58,624 nt of DNA, from the NCBI RefSeq assembly GCF_900188335.1, contig NZ_FZOY01000014.1:1-58624 (forward strand). The letters run 5' to 3'. Source of the stretch: Tropicimonas sediminicola. Lineage in GTDB: Bacteria; Pseudomonadota; Alphaproteobacteria; Rhodobacterales; Rhodobacteraceae. The position numbers and the translations under genes were made by a program. Below, one piece after another: positions 49,810-58,624 of the stretch. Below the pieces are notes generated by a model. The model was not told the DNA's origin. It searched no databases and saw nothing but the letters and a program-made list of their open reading frames with translations. How positions within the stretch are numbered: position 1 is the stretch's first letter; each line of letters starts with the position of its first letter.

Positions 49810-50184
49810 ATGAAGAGCGCCAACGACTACCTCGAAGAGGCACATGCGGTTGTGCCGAAGATCACGCCGGAAGAGGGGATCTCGCGCCATGCGGAAGGCA
49901 AGTCCGTCTTCCTCGACGTACGGGATTCCTCCGACATCGCGCATTCGGGCACGATTGCCGGGGCCGTGCGCGTTCCGCGCGGCATGATCGAGTTCGCCGC
50001 CGACCCGAACACCCCGTTCCACGAGACCCGGCTGCACTACGACGCCGATATCGTGCTGGTCTGCGGGGCCGGTGGTCAGGCGGCCCTGACCGGCAAGACC
50101 CTGCTCGACATGGGCTACAAGCACGTGTCGAACGTCGGCGGGTTCAACGCCTGGAAAGAGGCCGGCGGCCCGACCGAGGGCTGA
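49810..50184 (+). CDS. rhodanese-like sulfurtransferase
   Basis: A 124-residue single-domain rhodanese. The N-terminal helix is followed by VFLDVRDSSDIAHSGTIAGAVRVPRG and the active Cys85 in VLVCGAGGQAAL, then GYKHVSNVGGFNAWKEAGG. The loop CGAGGQ is six residues as expected for sulfur transfer. AAAGGAC precedes the ATG at suitable spacing. It is divergent from the transglycosylase and runs toward the ABM gene after 95 bases. Confidence 0.93.
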   Translation: MKSANDYLEEAHAVVPKITPEEGISRHAEGKSVFLDVRDSSDIAHSGTIAGAVRVPRGMIEFAADPNTPFHETRLHYDADIVLVCGAGGQAALTGKTLLDMGYKHVSNVGGFNAWKEAGGPTEG

Positions 50185-50279
50185 GGCGGTCCCGGATATG
50201 GTAACATTGCCCCGCGCGGCCGGAGACGCCGCGCGGGGCGGTCATGCGGCGGAAACCCTGCAAAAAGGGAGGCTCCTGC

Positions 50280-50576
50280 ATGATCATGCGCATCTTTCAG
50301 GTCGTCACGCGCCCGGGGAAGGAGGCGGAGTTCAGCCGCTTCTTTCACGAGACGGCCATTCCGCTGATGAAATCGACCGACGGCTGCCTGACCGTTCTTC
50401 CCGGCGCGGCGCGCCCCGAAAGCCCGCGCGAGTTCAGTTTCGTCATGGTCTGGCGCGATCTCGCGGCGCTGAAGGCCTTCGTGGGCGAGGATTACCGCTC
50501 CGCGCATGTCGATCCGGCCGAGGCGGAAATCGTCGAATCGCGGACCATCCACCATTACGATCTGGTCGAAACCTGA
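50280..50576 (+). CDS. ABM-domain (antibiotic biosynthesis monooxygenase-like) protein
   Basis: A 98-residue ferredoxin-like protein. It opens MIMRIFQVVTRPGKEAEFSR, a typical ABM first strand and helix, with FVMVWRDLAALKAFVGEDY as the second half. Family members act on aromatic compounds or heme, or have unknown roles. GGGAGG lies just before the ATG at 50280; a longer reading to 50244 lacks such a site. It ends with a terminator shared with rplA. Confidence 0.8.
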   Translation: MIMRIFQVVTRPGKEAEFSRFFHETAIPLMKSTDGCLTVLPGAARPESPREFSFVMVWRDLAALKAFVGEDYRSAHVDPAEAEIVESRTIHHYDLVET

Positions 50577-50588
50577 GGCCCCAACGAG

Positions 50589-50612
50589 AAGGGGCGCCCG
50601 AAGGCGCCCTTT
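50589..50612. terminator. bidirectional terminator between ABM gene and rplA
   Basis: GGGCGCC and GGCGCCC pair around CGAA, extended by AAG/TTT on the outside. It lies 12 bases after the ABM gene and 22 bases beyond the rplA stop. T-rich sequence follows on both strands (TTTCC and TTCTCG). Confidence 0.7.
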
Positions 50613-50634
50613 CCGAATTCCTTCAGGCCGTTGA

Positions 50635-51336
50635 TCAGGCCTGGGCGGTGGTGGAAGCCACGTCGATGGTGACGCCCGGGCCCATGGTGGAGCTCAGCGA
50701 GACCTTCTGCATGTAGGTGCCCTTGGCGCCCGACGGCTTGGCCTTGGCCACAGCGTCGCAGAAAGCGCGGACGTTCTCGACCAGCTTGGCCTCGTCGAAG
50801 GAGGCCTTGCCGACGCCGGCGTGAACCACGCCACCCTTTTCGGCGCGGAACTGCACCTCACCGCCCTTGGCGGCCTGCACGGCGGCTGCCACGTCGGGGG
50901 TCACGGTGCCGACCTTCGGGTTCGGCATCAGGTTGCGCGGGCCGAGGATCTTACCCAGGCGGCCGACGATCGGCATCATGTCCGGGGTCGCGATGCAGCG
51001 ATCGAACTCGATGGTGCCGCCCTGGATGGTTTCCATCAGGTCTTCGGCGCCCACGATGTCGGCGCCGGCGGCCTTGGCTTCATCGGCCTTGTCGCCACGG
51101 GCGAACACGGCGACGCGAACGCTCTTGCCGGTGCCGTTCGGCAGAACGACGGTGCCGCGGACCATCTGGTCGGCGTGGCGGGTGTCGACGCCCAGGTTCA
51201 TCGCGATCTCGACGGTCTCGTCGAACTTCGCCTTGGCGTTGCCCTTCACGAGCGCAACGGCTTCCTCGACGCTGACGTCTTCCTTGCCGGCGAATGCTTC
51301 ACGGGCGGCGCGGGTGCGTTTTCCAAGCTTGGCCAT
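50635..51336 (-). CDS. rplA: 50S ribosomal protein L1
   Basis: A 233-residue ribosomal protein of the L1 stalk. Motifs are [67 protein letters not shown] and [19 protein letters not shown]. It is 3 bases after rplK. In other bacteria L1 represses its own operon by binding the rplK leader. The usual next genes, rplJ and rplL, are not adjacent but 3.7 kb away. Confidence 0.98.
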   Translation of the reverse strand: MAKLGKRTRAAREAFAGKEDVSVEEAVALVKGNAKAKFDETVEIAMNLGVDTRHADQMVRGTVVLPNGTGKSVRVAVFARGDKADEAKAAGADIVGAEDLMETIQGGTIEFDRCIATPDMMPIVGRLGKILGPRNLMPNPKVGTVTPDVAAAVQAAKGGEVQFRAEKGGVVHAGVGKASFDEAKLVENVRAFCDAVAKAKPSGAKGTYMQKVSLSSTMGPGVTIDVASTTAQA

Positions 51337-51339
51337 GAC

Positions 51340-51768
51340 TTACCCTTTCACCTCGATACCCATCGACCGGGCGGAGCCCAGGATGATCTGCATTGCAGCG
51401 TCGACGTCGTTGGCGTTGAGGTCCTTCATCTTGGCTTCGGCAATTTCCTTGACCTGAGCCACGGTGACGGTCCCTGCGGTCTGCTTGCCGGGGTTGTTGG
51501 CGCCCGACTTCAGCTTCGCGGCCTTCTTCAGGAAGTACGACGCCGGCGGCGTCTTGATGTCCATCGTGAAGGACTTGTCCTGATAGTAGGTGATGACGGT
51601 CGGGCAGGGCGCGCCCGGATCCATGTCCTGCGTCTTGGCGTTGAACGCCTTGCAGAATTCCATGATGTTGATGCCGCGCTGACCGAGGGCGGGGCCCACG
51701 GGCGGGGACGGGTTTGCCTGACCGGCAGGCACCTGCAATTTCATCTTGCCGGCGAGTTTCTTGGCCAT
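51340..51768 (-). CDS. rplK: 50S ribosomal protein L11
   Basis: A 142-residue protein of the GTPase-associated centre. It shows [34 protein letters not shown], the proline-rich thiostrepton loop, and [17 protein letters not shown] and [22 protein letters not shown] lies before the ATG. It follows nusG after 163 bases, a gap that contains hairpins. Confidence 0.98.
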   Translation of the reverse strand: MAKKLAGKMKLQVPAGQANPSPPVGPALGQRGINIMEFCKAFNAKTQDMDPGAPCPTVITYYQDKSFTMDIKTPPASYFLKKAAKLKSGANNPGKQTAGTVTVAQVKEIAEAKMKDLNANDVDAAMQIILGSARSMGIEVKG

Positions 51769-51786
51769 CTGGCCTCTCCTTCTTCA

Positions 51787-51925
51787 TCGGTGCGCAGGTT
51801 GCGCACCCTACCGAGACACGACGCGTCGCGCCTCACTGGTTAGCGTGGTGTGGTCCGGACGCGCGCGTCCTCGCCCCCCACGAACGAACGGCGTTGCCGC
51901 CGCATGGTGCGTGCTGCCACGCACC
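51787..51925 (-). promoter_or_regulatory. structured nusG-rplK intergenic leader
   Basis: Two perfect 8-base stems are present: GGTGCGTG/CACGCACC (51906-51925), just after the nusG stop, and GGTGCGCA/TGCGCACC (51787-51805), 18 bases before rplK. The second stem may cover the L1-binding region known from other bacteria. The arms of the two hairpins share the GGTGCG core, so alternative pairing is possible. Confidence 0.45.
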
Positions 51926-51931
51926 GGTCGC

Positions 51932-52465
51932 TCAGGTTTCCTTGGAGACCTGAGTGAATTCCAGCTCGACCGGGGTCGCCCGGCCGAAGATCGACACCGT
52001 CACCTTCAGGCGCTGATTGTCGTCGTCCACGTCCTCGACCATGCCCGAGAAGCCCTCGAACGGGCCGTCGGTCACGTTGACCTGCTCGCCGACCTCGTAG
52101 GTGATCAGCGAACGCGGCGCCTCGACGCCTTCCTCTACTCGGTTGAGGATCTGGTTCACCTCGGCATCGCGCATCGGCATCGGCTTGCCCTGCGGGCCGA
52201 GGAATCCGGTGACCCGGTTGATCGAGTTGATCAGGTGGTAGCCGCGGTCGGTCATCTCCATGTGCACCAGCACGTAGCCCGGCATGAAGCGGCGCTCGGC
52301 CGTCACCTTCTTGCCGCGGCGCACCTCGATGACCTCTTCGGTCGGCACCAGCACCTCGTCGATCTCTTCCTCGAGGCCGGCCTGGGCCACGTCGTGACGG
52401 ATCTGTTCGGCGATCTTCTTCTCGAAGTTCGAGAGGACGCTAACCGAATACCAACGCTTCGCCAT
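51932..52465 (-). CDS. nusG: transcription termination/antitermination protein NusG
   Basis: A 177-residue protein that binds RNA polymerase and couples it to Rho or ribosomes. The NGN domain shows [20 protein letters not shown] and [15 protein letters not shown]; the KOW domain is [23 protein letters not shown] near the end. It lies 217 bases after secE, with a terminator-like element between. The length is standard. Confidence 0.97.
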   Translation of the reverse strand: MAKRWYSVSVLSNFEKKIAEQIRHDVAQAGLEEEIDEVLVPTEEVIEVRRGKKVTAERRFMPGYVLVHMEMTDRGYHLINSINRVTGFLGPQGKPMPMRDAEVNQILNRVEEGVEAPRSLITYEVGEQVNVTDGPFEGFSGMVEDVDDDNQRLKVTVSIFGRATPVELEFTQVSKET

Positions 52466-52555
52466 GCCGTGCCTTGTCCTTGCTTCGTGCCCGGGCCCGC
52501 TGGCTCAGGCGAATTCCTGTTGTCTCTGTCCCCGGACCATCGGGATGGCCCATCC

Positions 52556-52594
52556 CAAAAGAAAAGCGGCGTGCGACCCGAATCGATGCACGCC
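52556..52594 (-). terminator. terminator/attenuator between secE and nusG
   Basis: On the minus strand GGCGTGC and GCACGCC pair (52588-52594 with 52568-52574) around a 13-base loop, followed by GCTTTTCTTTT. It lies about 89 bases beyond the secE stop and 91 bases before nusG. It would end or attenuate secE transcripts before nusG. Confidence 0.6.
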
Positions 52595-52682
52595 TGCTGG
52601 GGAGAGTTCGGCTGCTTTAGCGCCGGGACTGTCCGTTTTCAAGGGCGGATCGACCGCCCGGTTCCTGGTCGGCCTGCCTGGT

Positions 52683-52874
52683 TCAGCCGAAGAACCGGAG
52701 CACCTGTGTCAGGCCGGTGCGGATCAGAAGGTCGACCACGAAGAAGAAGATCGCGGTCAGCGTTGCCAGGGCAAAGACCATCATGGTGGTCAGGAGGACT
52801 TCCCGACGGGTCGGCCAGACGACCTTGCCGACTTCGGTGCGCACCTGCTGCATGAACTGGAGGGGGTTGGCCAT
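52683..52874 (-). CDS. secE: preprotein translocase subunit SecE
   Basis: A 63-residue single-span membrane subunit of SecYEG. It has NPLQFMQQVRTEVGKVVWPTRREVLLTTMMV, with the conserved amphipathic cytosolic helix (KVVWPTRRE), then one membrane helix (FALATLTAIFFFVVDLLI). I chose the ATG at 52874, with GGGAAGA upstream; longer readings in this frame are not SecE-like. Confidence 0.97.
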   Translation of the reverse strand: MANPLQFMQQVRTEVGKVVWPTRREVLLTTMMVFALATLTAIFFFVVDLLIRTGLTQVLRFFG

Positions 52875-52914
52875 CTGTCTTCCCGAGCTGTCGCGATATC
52901 TGCTTCGAGCGCTG

Positions 52915-52943
52915 CACATACGCGCCCCGGGCAGCGAATTCAA
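52915..52943 (-). promoter_or_regulatory. candidate secE promoter
   Basis: On the minus strand TTGAAT (-35, 52943-52938) and TATGTG (-10, 52920-52915) are separated by exactly 17 bases, 40 bases before the secE start. It would drive secE and perhaps the downstream ribosomal genes. Confidence 0.45.
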
Positions 52944-53091
52944 GCCGGCTGCCGAAAACGCGACCGGCAAAGATCCGCCGGTTTCGACAGGTATCTTTCC
53001 GGATCCGGCCCGTTGCCCACTTTGTGCCATGATGTTCCGTCAAATCTCCAATGAGCGCAAATCGACCGAATTGTTGCGAATGGAGGTTGTC

Positions 53092-54381
53092 ATGTTCGGA
53101 GGGACGTTTCGGATGCCTTGGCACGGGTATCTGCTGCTGTCTCTGATTGTCGCCGCGTTTGCCGTGTGGATGCACAGCGACCTGGTGCGCGTGGAGCAGG
53201 AAAAGAAGGCCGCGCTGGTGCAGCAGGCGCCGGCGCCCGTTGCTCTGGCCGACTTCCAGAAGCAACGCGACATCCACCTCGCCGACGAGGTCAACGTGCT
53301 CGGCTGGATCAATCCCGTGTTCAACACCCACCTGGTCAAGGGCGACGGTGGGCGAGGCGGCGAACGCCTCATGTTTGTCCTGTTCGATGGTGCAGATGGC
53401 GAGACCGCCGGCATCGCACGGGCGGCGATCCTGATTCCCTCGGCTCTAGAACAGAATTTCCGTGGCTGGGTCGCCAGGTCGAATCCGGCGCAGGAGGTGT
53501 GGCAGACCCGGATCGCGCAGGGATACGAGCGCGACGTCTATCAGTTCAACGGGCGCGCGGTGGCATCGCCGGACCTCGGGCAGCTGGCCATCGCCGCCAT
53601 GGACGGGGCGGGGCTGACACCCGCGCCCGACTTCATCTTCATCGACCCCTACCTCGAGGGGCGCGAGGTCGCGCTGGCGGCCGATCCGGCGATGACGATG
53701 CAACTCACGGCCGTCGTGGGCGCGGTGAGCATGGTTCTGCTGTTCGCGGCAATCTCCAATTTCGACCGGAGCCGCGCGGTGCACCGGGCGAACGTCGTGC
53801 CCGAAGTCGCGCCGGAGGATCTGGACGACTTCGGCGCGCCTCAGGTCCGCGTTGCCACCGAGGCGCGCGTTCCGATGCTGCCGGAGCTCGAAGACGCGCC
53901 AGACGCTTCCGAGGCCGCCGCGCCAGCCGGTGCGGCCAACTGGCTCCGCTCGCCCCTGGTGCTGATCCTGCTCGCCTTCATCGGCATTGCCTCCGCGACC
54001 GGCTCGCCACCCAGGGTGATCCTGATGTCGCTTGTGCCGGCCTTCGTCGTGGCGGCCGTGGTCTGGGCCGTGCTGCGGATGATCTGCAACGGGGTCCGTG
54101 CGGCGAAGGAGGGGCGCACCGTGACGCGCGCCGGTCTATTCGGGGACCGCAAGGTCTTCGCGGCGCAAGAGACGGACGAAATCGTGGCGAAAACCGACGA
54201 TCCGGCCGCGGTGTCTGACATTGTGCCGTTGCGTCAGTCTCTCCAGCGGGCGCCGGAGCCCGCTCCGCGACCGCGTCGGCGCAAAGGCCCGAAGGGCTTG
54301 GGTATCAACGCCGTTGACGTGCGTTCCGCCGCGGAAAAAGACCGTGCGAAGCGACCGCAACGGGAGCCGGAACACGCATGA
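53092..54381 (+). CDS. unrecognised membrane protein
   Basis: A 429-residue protein I do not recognise. A first helix (about 10-30, GYLLLSLIVAAFAVWMHSDLV) leads to a periplasmic-side soluble domain (about 35-200). Two or three further hydrophobic segments follow: TMQLTAVVGAVSMVLLFAAI (about 205-225), then LVLILLAFIGIASA and LVPAFVVAAVVWAVL. The C-terminal about 70 residues are charged and Pro/Arg-rich. I chose the ATG at 53092 because GGAGG lies 6 bases upstream; an ATG at 53080 is also in frame. It is divergent from secE. Confidence 0.65.
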   Translation: MFGGTFRMPWHGYLLLSLIVAAFAVWMHSDLVRVEQEKKAALVQQAPAPVALADFQKQRDIHLADEVNVLGWINPVFNTHLVKGDGGRGGERLMFVLFDGADGETAGIARAAILIPSALEQNFRGWVARSNPAQEVWQTRIAQGYERDVYQFNGRAVASPDLGQLAIAAMDGAGLTPAPDFIFIDPYLEGREVALAADPAMTMQLTAVVGAVSMVLLFAAISNFDRSRAVHRANVVPEVAPEDLDDFGAPQVRVATEARVPMLPELEDAPDASEAAAPAGAANWLRSPLVLILLAFIGIASATGSPPRVILMSLVPAFVVAAVVWAVLRMICNGVRAAKEGRTVTRAGLFGDRKVFAAQETDEIVAKTDDPAAVSDIVPLRQSLQRAPEPAPRPRRRKGPKGLGINAVDVRSAAEKDRAKRPQREPEHA

Positions 54382-54759
54382 GGCGACTGCCTCGGAATTC
54401 CCATTAACTCTCCGAACGCTTGCCACCATTCCGCCACTTGGAAGTGGGAAAAGAAGCTTGTGTCCACCGGGGTTTTAAAGATTTTGACAGGCAGTTGGCT
54501 GTCGCTGGTATTGGTTTCTGCTCTGGTGGGCACACGTTCGAGAGTGCCCTGTTGTGTTCGGCGCGTTTGCCCTTGCGCCACCCGAGAATGGAATGCACGG
54601 CCTGTAGCTGCCGCACCGGCCGTGCGCCCCTTCCGACCTTTCAGCTTCCCCAGGTCCAGGTTGGCCGCCCGCGACAGGCGTTCCGCGCGTCAAAACGCAT
54701 GGCAGCAGGTGCTTCCAAAGCCCGCCAAATCGCGGACAAGGCTTTCGATATGTGGGAAG
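54382..54759. other. 378-base intergenic region
   Basis: This gap follows the unrecognised membrane gene on the plus strand and the tRNA-Trp gene on the minus strand. It holds a small hairpin CCACT-TGGA-AGTGG (54434-54447) and an isolated TTGACA at 54484 without a good -10 box. No convincing gene is visible. Confidence 0.4.
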
Positions 54760-54835
54760 TGGCAGGGGCAGCAGGGTTCGAACCCGCGACCTACGGTTTT
54801 GGAGACCGTCGCTCTACCAGCTGAGCTATACCCCT
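54760..54835 (-). tRNA. tRNA-Trp (anticodon CCA)
   Basis: A 76-base cloverleaf on the minus strand. It begins AGGGGTATAGCTCAG, has the D-arm, anticodon stem CGGTC-TCCAAAA-ACCG with CCA, and T-arm GCGGGTTCGAACCC. The 3' CCA is encoded. Tryptophan tRNA is often found upstream of secE-nusG; here a divergent gene lies between. Confidence 0.97.
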
Positions 54836-54846
54836 ACGGCCTGCGT

Positions 54847-54875
54847 TTCTTAGGTATTCCGCCCGGGAGCGTCAA
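54847..54875 (-). promoter_or_regulatory. promoter of tRNA-Trp
   Basis: On the minus strand TTGACG (54875-54870) and TAAGAA (54852-54847) are spaced by exactly 17 bases, 11 bases before the first tRNA base. Confidence 0.65.
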
Positions 54876-54978
54876 GCGCATATCACAGCGCCCGACAGTT
54901 TCCCGACCGACCGTCCTTGATCGCCGGGGTGCCGCCTCCGGCATGGCCTTGATGCAAGGCCTTTGGTAACGCCGTTTC

Positions 54979-55842
54979 ATGCAGACACCGACATCCCCTT
55001 CCGCCGATTCCGACCCCGCGACGCAAGCCCTGAGCGATCGGCCTTGGTCGATGCTGATGGATCGGGCGCTTGGAAAGGCGCGCGCCGTGCCCACGATGCT
55101 CAGCGGCGAGGAGCAGCGTCTGTACTACTGGCTGACCGCGTTCTGGGCGGAGGGCGCCGGCGAGATCGTCGATCTGGGGTGTTTCGCGGGTGGCTCCACG
55201 GCGCGACTCGCCGAGGGGCTGGATGTGTCCGGCCACGATGTGCGCGTGCATGCCTTCGACCGTTTCACCGCCGGCGAGGACGTGAAGCGGTCGATCTTGT
55301 ACCCGCAGGGAATCGCCCCCTTCGAGGGCACGGATATCCTGCCCCTGGCACAGGACCTCCTCGCGCCCTGGGGCGAACGGATCCGGTTTCATCGCGGCGA
55401 AATTGACGGAATGGATTGGGGCGGCGATCCGATCGAGCTGCTGGTCATGGATGCCTCAAAGGCGGCCGACACGATGGACCGCATGGCGGAAACGTTCCTG
55501 CCGCATCTCGTGCCGGGGCGGTCACTGCTCGTGCAGCAGGACTTTCTCCACTGGAGCCAGCCCTGGGTGCCGGTGCAGATGGAGCGACTCGCTGCCTTTT
55601 TCACGCCGCTCGTACATGTGCCGCGCGACACACTCGTCTTCCTGTGCCACCGCAGGCCGACACGAGAGGAGCTGTGCGCTGCCCGGACGGCGGACCTGTC
55701 GGACGAGGTGTTGCTGAGCTACCTCGAGATGGCGCACGAGCGCTATGCCGACTGGGGGCTGGCGGCGCGGCTGGACGAGACGATCCTCGGGCTGCGCGCC
55801 AATCCCGGGAAGCGGCGGGCGTTCCAGTTCAAGCGCCCCTGA
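54979..55842 (+). CDS. methyltransferase-like protein (SAM-binding fold)
   Basis: A 287-residue protein with a class I methyltransferase-like core. Motif I is EIVDLGCFAGGSTARLAEGL (about 62-81), followed by a strand with VHAFDRF, the acidic end of which suits SAM ribose, and IELLVMDASKAADTM as motif IV. The overall layout resembles TylF/macrocin-type O-methyltransferases or sugar-modifying enzymes. The substrate is unknown. It lies divergent from tRNA-Trp and converges on the hydrolase gene. Confidence 0.7.
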   Translation: MQTPTSPSADSDPATQALSDRPWSMLMDRALGKARAVPTMLSGEEQRLYYWLTAFWAEGAGEIVDLGCFAGGSTARLAEGLDVSGHDVRVHAFDRFTAGEDVKRSILYPQGIAPFEGTDILPLAQDLLAPWGERIRFHRGEIDGMDWGGDPIELLVMDASKAADTMDRMAETFLPHLVPGRSLLVQQDFLHWSQPWVPVQMERLAAFFTPLVHVPRDTLVFLCHRRPTREELCAARTADLSDEVLLSYLEMAHERYADWGLAARLDETILGLRANPGKRRAFQFKRP

Positions 55843-55855
55843 CAGCAACGCAGGG

Positions 55856-56746
55856 TCACCGCGGCGATACGCGCTCGACGAACCGTTCGACGGCCAGCTG
55901 TGCCGCGAGAGTGGCTTCAGGCGAGAACTGCAGAAGGCTGAACGCGCTCTTCTCCGCCTGGTCGAAGCCGTGGGTTGCGCCATCCAGAACCAGCGACGTC
56001 ACGTCGTTGCCCTGCGTCGCCATACGCGCGACCAGGTCTTCGCAGGAGGTCTCGTTCGCAATGGTGTCGCCCTCGACCAGCAGGAAGAGCGTCGCGACAT
56101 CGGTCGTCCAGCCGAAGCGCGCCACCTGGCTGCCGGCGCCGCAATAGGGATAGAACAGAACGGCTCCGACGATCCCGTCCAGCCCTTGTTCCGCGAAAGA
56201 GGGCGGCCAGCGGGACAGGCCATGCGGCGGCCGCCCGCGATCGAACAGCGCCAGCATATCGAGAATCGCCCAGCCACCATGCGATGCCCCGAGCAGCAGA
56301 AGGCGGTCCGGATCGACGCCGTCCATTGATCGCGCATCCTCGACCGCGACCGCCACATCTCCCGCGCGTTCCGCGCCGGTGAGCAGCTGGCCAGCGCAGA
56401 TCAGCCGCCAGATCTGGGCGTCCGCATAGCCGCGGGGGCCGTGGCTGTCGACGATCACCGAGGCCCAGCCCCTGGCCGCAAGCGCCTCCGCCCATCGGTC
56501 CATGTTGTCCCTCGGCCCGTCGCAGCCCGAGAACAGCAATGCCGTCGGCCAGGGCCCCGTCCCATCGGGAAAGGTCACGCGATACTCGGGGGCTAGCATC
56601 CCCGATACGGCTTGCGGGCTCTCGGCCGATGACAGCCATCCAAGGTACCTGGTCAGCGTATTGCCTGCCAGCATCAGGCCCAGCACCACCACTGCGCCAG
56701 CACCCCAGATGAGCCAGCGCAGCCTCCGCCTCCCGGGCGCCTTCAC
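55856..56746 (-). CDS. alpha/beta hydrolase, dienelactone-hydrolase-like, membrane-anchored
   Basis: A 296-residue protein. Residues about 11-35 are an uncleaved anchor or signal (WLIWGAGAVVVLGLMLAGN). The hydrolase domain has a nucleophile Ser155 in LLGASHGGWA and a His in DGATHGFDQ near 260, with an acid between; the strand order fits the DLH group. The start is a GTG at 56746 overlapping the stop of the small upstream gene (GTGA), so the two are coupled. The substrate is unknown. Confidence 0.8.
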   Translation of the reverse strand: MKAPGRRRLRWLIWGAGAVVVLGLMLAGNTLTRYLGWLSSAESPQAVSGMLAPEYRVTFPDGTGPWPTALLFSGCDGPRDNMDRWAEALAARGWASVIVDSHGPRGYADAQIWRLICAGQLLTGAERAGDVAVAVEDARSMDGVDPDRLLLLGASHGGWAILDMLALFDRGRPPHGLSRWPPSFAEQGLDGIVGAVLFYPYCGAGSQVARFGWTTDVATLFLLVEGDTIANETSCEDLVARMATQGNDVTSLVLDGATHGFDQAEKSAFSLLQFSPEATLAAQLAVERFVERVSPR

Positions 56747-57048
56747 CAGTCACCCTCGCCGCGATTGTCCGACCCACGACGACCGAGCCGCTCCGCGATT
56801 CCAGCGGTCGTCGGTTGGTCGGGCAGCGCGGACAGGCTTGCCAGATTGGCAGGGCGTCGTTGGAGGCGTGAGAGCGTTGCCAGCGATGCGCCGAACCGAC
56901 GGGCTGCGGTCCCCTGGGCGCGACCAATCTCTGCTTGCAACAGCGACATCTTGCGGAGCGCAGGCCCCTGGGCGCAAAGCCACCCCGTAGCGTTACGCGT
57001 CTTGACCGAAGTGCCGGCGCAAATCATCGAATCCAGAGAACGATCCAT
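56743..57048 (-). CDS. small hypothetical protein upstream of hydrolase
   Basis: A 101-residue basic protein I do not recognise. GGAGAG lies 7 bases before the ATG at 57048, and the stop overlaps the hydrolase start by 4 bases, which supports a real gene. The sequence has no membrane segment and two Cys (SMICAG, WLCAQG). The remainder is Arg/Ala/Leu-rich, so a spurious reading frame remains possible. Confidence 0.45.
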   Translation of the reverse strand: MDRSLDSMICAGTSVKTRNATGWLCAQGPALRKMSLLQAEIGRAQGTAARRFGASLATLSRLQRRPANLASLSALPDQPTTAGIAERLGRRGSDNRGEGDW

Positions 57049-57209
57049 CGCGAACTCTCCAAACCAAGGACACCGCCTACCACGTTCACTGTATCGGTCC
57101 AAGCTTCGCCCGTGTCGTCGGAACAGCCCTGCTTCAGGCCTCAAACGCACCGCCGAACTTGCATCAAAGAGAAGATGAAAGTTTTTTGACGATCAGCCTC
57201 ATTTTCCCC

Positions 57210-57238
57210 TTGCAGCCGATTCAGACCGGGCCTAGATA
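57210..57238 (+). promoter_or_regulatory. promoter of tRNA-fMet
   Basis: TTGCAG (57210-57215) and TAGATA (57233-57238) are 17 bases apart, and the tRNA begins 12 bases after the -10 box. Confidence 0.7.
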
Positions 57239-57250
57239 GTCACCTCCTGT

Positions 57251-58624
<1,374 letters not shown>

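Noticed and set aside
54481-54520. TTGACA near 54484 as a promoter for the methyltransferase-like gene
   Set aside because: No good -10 box at 16-18 bases, and tRNA-Trp lies between it and the gene in the opposite orientation.

Overview
The window is one contiguous stretch of a high-GC bacterial chromosome, most probably an alphaproteobacterium of the order Rhodobacterales (Roseobacter/Paracoccus-like). The evidence is the style of the proteins (a Hint-domain protein, a PotF-like binding protein, a MaeB malic enzyme with a phosphotransacetylase tail, MerR-controlled fatty-acid genes), the secE-nusG-rplK-rplA ... rplJ-rplL-rpoB-rpoC order, frequent GTG starts and many overlapping genes. I cannot name the species. 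Almost all of the window is chromosomal core. Only the right edge looks mobile.

Layout. 1-9.0 kb: aldo/keto reductase; YedK-type DNA-protein crosslink protein; orphan polyamine-type binding protein and 5'-nucleotidase; DUF952 protein coupled to pyrD; SnoaL-like protein; MATE exporter with two hotdog thioesterases. 9.1-16.5 kb: two MerR regulators, then a fatty acyl-CoA degradation set (acyl-CoA dehydrogenase, small protein, GST, thiolase, FadB/FadJ-type fusion). 16.6-19.9 kb: Hint-domain protein, a membrane protein resembling an M48 peptidase that has lost its zinc site, and a SPOR-domain protein. 20.0-24.5 kb: a tight nucleoside-salvage operon, cdd-deoA-deoB-add-upp. 24.6-29.0 kb: malic enzyme and propionyl-CoA synthetase. 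29.2-31.6 kb: an Hpt/pseudo-receiver protein coupled to an NtrC-type regulator whose AAA+ domain has lost key residues. 31.6-37.2 kb: NAD kinase, glyA, GST, a DMT exporter divergent from a TetR-SDR pair with a perfect operator-like palindrome between them. 37.3-52.9 kb: RNA polymerase and ribosomal protein genes (rpoC, rpoB, rplL, rplJ, rplA, rplK, nusG, secE, all on the minus strand), interrupted between rplJ and rplA by a cell-wall/hypothetical segment. 53.1-57.0 kb: an unrecognised membrane protein, tRNA-Trp, a methyltransferase-like protein, and a hydrolase with a small upstream gene. 57.2-58.6 kb: initiator tRNA-fMet whose 3' half overlaps the end of a serine-recombinase gene, the likely edge of an integrated element that continues past the window.

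How the genes work together. The MerR/acyl-CoA block and prpE/maeB feed acyl-CoA and C3/C4 carbon metabolism. The nucleoside operon recovers bases and ribose phosphate. The rpo/rpl block is the growth core and carries structured leaders before rpoB, rplJ and rplK. I found no CRISPR array, toxin-antitoxin pair, phage-defence cassette, secondary-metabolite cluster or complete insertion sequence. The observations most worth checking are the tRNA-fMet/recombinase junction, the degenerate NtrC-type regulator with its Hpt partner, the three-armed alternative hairpin before the binding-protein gene, the zinc-site-less M48-like protein, the structured rpoB leader and a non-coding element with terminal inverted repeats at 12.2-12.4 kb. 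None of these is a demonstrated new system.
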